DNA of 64,000 nucleotides. Source: Adenanthera pavonina (lineage: Eukaryota; Streptophyta; Magnoliopsida; Fabales; Fabaceae). The notes below the pieces were generated by a model. That model was given only the letters and a program-made list of their open reading frames with translations. It did no database searches and had not been told where the DNA came from. The translations under genes and the position numbers were made by a program. The DNA lies in contig JAIVEN010000008.1 of NCBI GenBank assembly GCA_026686845.1, positions 33,360,501 through 33,424,500 on the forward strand. Reading direction: 5' to 3'. Below, one piece after another: positions 59,470-64,000 of the stretch. How positions within the stretch are numbered: the stretch's first letter is position 1; each line of letters begins with the position of its first letter.

Positions 59470-61780
59470 CCTCCTTTTGGACCGGACTATGTGCCATTTC
59501 TGGTTGAACCAGTTGATTCTGTCTAGTTCTGATAACAGTGCAACCAGGTCAAAACAAGGGGAAATTCATACAGCAACACATATGATGGCCAGATTAGAAA
59601 GAGATTATTGTATGTGTAGTTAATAATAAATATTTGTATTATTTTTATTGAGCAAGTATTGTAAGCTTGCACTATATGTTGGAAGCGTATGGGCATCGAT
59701 TAGACATGAAACACACAAGTCGAGAATAGATGCACCAATTGCTTTGGATCTTGGAGGTTTACTTACACATTTTTGTGTTTGACTTGATCTGATCTACATT
59801 TTAAAAAGTTGCTGTAATAAATATTTCAAAAAAGAAAAGGAAGATGAGTAAGTTATAAATATAAATTATATATAATGTATCGGTAAGACGCGTGAGATAT
59901 AGTCCTAGAGATTTTGAAAATAAAATGGCGACGGCCCGTTAGTTTAGCTATGAGAGCAGCTTCTTGTTTTGCAATTGGGTGATCTCCATGGGATACTCAT
60001 GTCCCTATTATCCTTAAAACTACTTGCAAATTATCCACCAATTAAATTCCTACATTAGTAATGTGGTTCAAACACATATCCTTTTGGGAGTACAAATCAT
60101 ATCCTTGCCAACTGAAACTTTTGTGAATACAAAATTAATACAAAATAGAATGGAGGAAAATAGTTTTGCAAATAATAAACACTCTCCCATATATATATAT
60201 ATATATATATCAATCTTATAAGACTATGCATACTACATATAAGAAACCACTCCTTCTGTTTTATTTTATGTGTTGTTGAAGGTTTTAACACAAGAATTAA
60301 GAAAGATAATATATAACTTGATAATTGATGAACTTTTACTAAATTACCCTTAATTATTACTCCTATTTTAATAGTAAGGAATGAATATGGAGTATTAAAT
60401 TATAACAAAAAACCACCATATATTATTAATTGTTTAATTTAAGGGTCCAATTGAAAAGAAAAAATAATTCATTATTGGCTTTTTAAAATGATAGATATGA
60501 GATTTTTTAAAATGATGGATAAAATAAGAAGATAGAGCATTACATAGTTTAGATTATCACAAATCTAATTGTTATATGTTGTAATTGAACTATAAAACTA
60601 CCTAGCATCAAAAGCAAATATTAAAACTACCTATAAACACTATAAAACTAAAAAAAAAACTACCTAACATAAAATACAAGTAAAGACAAACAAAAGCTGA
60701 GGATTTAAAAAAAGAAGAAGAGGGCAGAACTCTAAAGTTCTTGGAAAGGGGAATCCTCATTTGGTTATTCGAGATTTAAAGTTTTTATTTTTTATTTTTT
60801 TAAATGATAAAATTATATTTTAAAAAAGTGATAGTTATAAAATTATTTTTTATTTTAAATTTTGTATTCAATAGCATAAAAAGTTTAAAAATGTAAAATA
60901 AATTAAAACATTTAAATATAAGCCATCCAAATTAGTAAAAATAAATTAAAACATCTAAATATAAGCCATCCAAATCTAATTTAAATGGTTTAGATGCATG
61001 ATTATCCATGGTGCTCATCAGGAATGATGAACACCAAATATAAATTCTGGAAAGGGATATCAAATAATACCCAAAATAAACTCCCTGGTAATATCACACA
61101 CTAATTAATCTTGACTTTTGACTACCCTTACTAGAGGTATAACAGTTTTTATTCCACAAGCAACAACAATTGAACACCCCAAAAGAAGAGTTACCTTGAA
61201 CTCCCCACATTCGGAAAACCCAAAAGAGCCAAAGGACCTAGCTAATCTAGCTACCACACAAGCATATATCAAGGAATCCAACAAAAGCAAAATACTAGGC
61301 AGGAATCTATAAAAAAAGCATACCAAAACTTTGAACTACTATTCCTTATTTGATATCATGGAGGAGTCTTTGAATTGAAATAGGAAAAGGAAAAGTGGAG
61401 TAAAGTGGAATAGGAAAAGGATTAAGATAGAAATGAACTAGCGGCAATCTCATGTTATGAGTAAAATAACAGATTTATTATAAAATAAAATCTTATTATG
61501 CTTTATTTTTCCAGTTTTACTGCCCAGCCCTGCAATTCTTATCATTTTTTATTAATTAAAAGTTTTATTATTAATTTCTCTTGACTGGTCCTTAATTGTG
61601 ATCCTCCAATGAGTTTTAAAAATATATTTGGGTATGTCATGAAAGTCTAGTATAAGTTTTATTTAATATATATATATTAATAATATTAAATTACTAAAAT
61701 ATTATTACCAAATTCTTTTCTTTTTTAAAGAAAAAAGTTGCAAATTTGAAACATTTTCACCAACCTAGCTAGGCACCACC
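59470..61780. other. Spacer, no gene
   Basis: (AT)n at 60190-60210. A 43-bp-period duplication (aaattaaaacatttaaatat, 60895-60974) precedes gtgctcatcaggaatgatga at 61012, which resembles the ends of the MITE at 4089-4398 and may be a decayed relative. Confidence 0.4.
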
Positions 61781-61879
61781 ATGAACACCAGCATCATTAG
61801 CCATTGGAAACACCATTTCCACAAGCTAGCCATTCTCATTACACTGAAATTGGCTTTTATTTTTTGTTTTTCTTGGTGT

Positions 61880-63010
61880 TTGAGAAATAACAATTATTCT
61901 AATACCAATAAAAAGGGGTGGCTTTTATTGGTGTTTATAAAAGCGGGTTTTGTTTTGTTGATGTTTGTTGATACAAACTCCAACTATAGTCTACTTTAGG
62001 TAACATTTATCTTCTTTTAAATAAAAAATTGGTACGAGAGCGGCGTGACACTCTCATAAAGGGTCATAGCGCTCGTGTTACTTCAAACAGAAAAACTTGT
62101 AAATAATCAAAATATCTAATACACTAAAATAATTTACGGTGAATCAATCTTGAAATTTATACTAATAAGCAACGATTTAAGTCTTTATAAACAAATCTAC
62201 AACATTCCTTTTACTTAATCAAACAGATCTGCACCAATTTTAATATATGAAACATTTTAAAATCAACTTGATGTCCAAAAATGATGATCCCCGCTATTCT
62301 AGAAATTCTCCAATGAAAGCTCTTCAGTTTTTCTAGAAGCCACCAATTGTTTGATCATGAAGAGGGATGGCATGTGCTCGCCGCTAGGAAGCTGGATGGT
62401 GACAAGAGCATATTCAATGCCGTACTTCTCCTCCATCGGAAGATACTTCAAAGGGGCCTTTGATTTCATCAAGAGTGTAGGTCATGAACTTGGTGTTTTG
62501 GAACTCTGGTGGGGTGTTCTTGTCGACACCCTCAGCTTTAATGGCGTCAGAAGAGAGAAGCAGTAAGGAGGAAGAAGAAGACAAAGATGGCGGCGGTGAA
62601 AAAGTGAAGAGGATGGAAGAGATGAGGGAGAGAGAGAGAGATTGAGAGCCTTGCAAGTGAGAGATTAAAAAATTCAGTGACTGAAAGAAAGAAAGGAAAT
62701 AAAGAGAAAAGTGAGAGAGAGAGAGAGGAAAAAGGACAGACATGACCTGGATCGTTAGATTTGTTTTGAGCAATGGTAAAGAATAGCGATCCATGGCATG
62801 AGTTTATTGAGTTAAAATATGAAAGCTTTTATTGGCTTTTGTATTACAGCTAAAGTCTGCATCTCGATTTTATTGGTGTTTTCTTTTAATTAACACCAAT
62901 AAAAATCTAGACTTTGTTAACATTTGTTCAAATAAATACCAACTAAAGTATTCATCTCATTTTTTATTGGTATTTTTGTTATCAAATATCAATTATTAAG
63001 TATCAATAAA
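61880..63010. repeat. Recurring TTTTATTGGTGTTT-type repeat around the PsbO fragment
   Basis: Blocks at about 61905-61995, 62830-62880 and 62885-63000 share ccaataaaa, ttttattggtgttt, gtta(a/t)catttgtt and ccaactaaagt strings in the same order. The units are diverged. They bracket the PsbO fragment on both sides. Confidence 0.5.
62299..62542 (-). pseudogene. psbO: Fragment of PsbO (33-kDa oxygen-evolving protein)
   Basis: Minus strand. From 62542 the frame reads IKAEGVDKNTPPEFQNTKFM then TYTLDEIKGPFEVSSDGG, which matches mature PsbO. A frameshift near 62440 then leads into EEKYGIEYALVTIQLPSGEH and MPSLFMIKQLVASRK, again PsbO, before a stop at 62301-62299. PsbO stabilises the manganese cluster of photosystem II in the thylakoid lumen. 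Here the transit peptides, the first third and the last third of the protein are missing, and the frame is broken, so it is a dead fragment. Homology starts abruptly after a run of Ser/Leu codons from a GGAAGAAGAAG-rich stretch. Confidence 0.85.
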
Positions 63011-64000
63011 ATTTAAATCTAACGTAGTGCTCTCTCTCACTTGCAATTTTTTCTCTTCACTGTCATTATCATCATCAAAATAAACACAACAATCAATCGA
63101 ACTCGAAAATAAGTATAATTAAGAAATTGCAAAAATCAAAGAAATTGAAAAATCAAACCTATTTGTCAATTAAAACCAATCAAATATTAGTTCAGCAAGA
63201 GAACTCCAAAAGTCCAAAAACCAATCAAACTTGAAGAACTATTAAAGATTGAACATCAAAGATGCAGGTGCAAAATATGCAAATTATTCAGTTCACTTGC
63301 TTGTTGCTACCCTTCCCTGTCAATGATGGAGATGAATGACGGAGACAACATTGAAAATGGTAAATGTAGATTGAAAATGAAGACAAAAAATCACCATGTA
63401 AAAACTAGAAAATCACAGTTGAACTACATGGCTCGATGTCACATCCCCAAATCCTCATTCCAATGTTAGTTTCCATCATAACCATCGAACATCATGCAGA
63501 GACCAAAATAGGGTTGTTGATTTCTATTGCAAGTGGTTGTGGGGGGTGGTGGCATGGTTATCGTCATTGATGGTTGCGGAGGGGAAGACTGACAAGTTTG
63601 AGAGAGAAGAGGGGCAGGACGTTTCTAATCCTTTAATTTTCAGTGTACTAAAGTTTACGTAAATTTTGACAATTCCAACATAAGAAAATCATACAAGGAG
63701 ACTTTTTTGGAGTAAGTCTCTCTCAACCCACTGTAACTAACATATCCAAACTAAACTAAACTAGATTCCACAAGAAAGCAGATTTGTCTTAGGGTTAATT
63801 TCTTCGAGTCCCAATTATCTTCGTGTTCTTACCTTTTCACCTGTTACCAACTAGTCACTTCCAAGACATTATTATGAGTTTTCATAGGTTTGGTTTTGGG
63901 AAAAATCAAATCAAGCCAAATTAATTGGTTTGGCTCATTTTGGGACCTAGTTGGTTTTCCTTTTAATCAGTTTGATTTTGTTTCAAATTCGGTTTGAATC
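63011..64000. other. Spacer at window end, no gene seen
   Basis: Repeat-like DNA with GTGGTTGTGGGGGGTGGTGG near 63532. aattggtttggctc and similar AACC/GGTT strings at 63900-64000 suggest another transposon end running out of the window. Confidence 0.35.

Overview
The window is nuclear DNA of a flowering plant, almost certainly a eudicot. It has split genes with GT-AG introns, plant-specific families (arabinogalactan peptide, TBL O-acetyltransferase, EDR4, GH3/JAR1), very AT-rich intergenic DNA, and many small transposons (Stowaway and Mutator types, tRNA-derived SINEs). I cannot name the species. No bacterial features, CRISPR arrays or intact tRNA/rRNA genes were seen.

Layout. 1-835: last two coding exons of a mitochondrial carrier of MTM1 type (+). 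1804-2232: two-exon GPI-anchored arabinogalactan peptide (-). 4822-6087: 49-residue single-span membrane protein in two exons (+). 7161-10473: three-exon TBL polysaccharide O-acetyltransferase (-). 10.5-17.4 kb: gene-poor. 17375-21919: five-exon EDR4-like protein (-), with a 5S rRNA relic in its last intron. 22.8-32.3 kb: repeats, including an inverted array of 88-bp units and a Mutator-like element with 9-bp target duplications. 32342-32848: small basic plant protein of unknown function (-). 33.5-33.8 kb: broken fragment of a plastid pyruvate dehydrogenase E2 gene. 38724-41458: four-exon GH3 gene, best matched to JAR1 (-), with a TATA box about 1.3 kb upstream of the start codon and a Stowaway element directly behind it. 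42.8-64 kb: repeats only, apart from a PsbO gene fragment near 62.4 kb.

The genes do not form a pathway. They are independent housekeeping, cell-wall, defence and hormone genes. EDR4 (defence) and JAR1 (jasmonoyl-isoleucine synthesis) both belong to defence biology, but nothing in the sequence links them. No previously undescribed multi-gene system was found.

The most unusual signal is a scattered set of at least eleven tiny insertions (12-34 nt). Each ends in an A-tract (or T-tract on the other strand) and lies between direct repeats of 10-17 bp. Several share a TTGGCC/TTGACC/TCTGG-like string just before the A-tract. They look like almost fully truncated retroposition events in which only the tail was copied. 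Exon boundaries were worked out by hand from splice sites and reading phase. All family assignments are from memory of protein families, without a database search.
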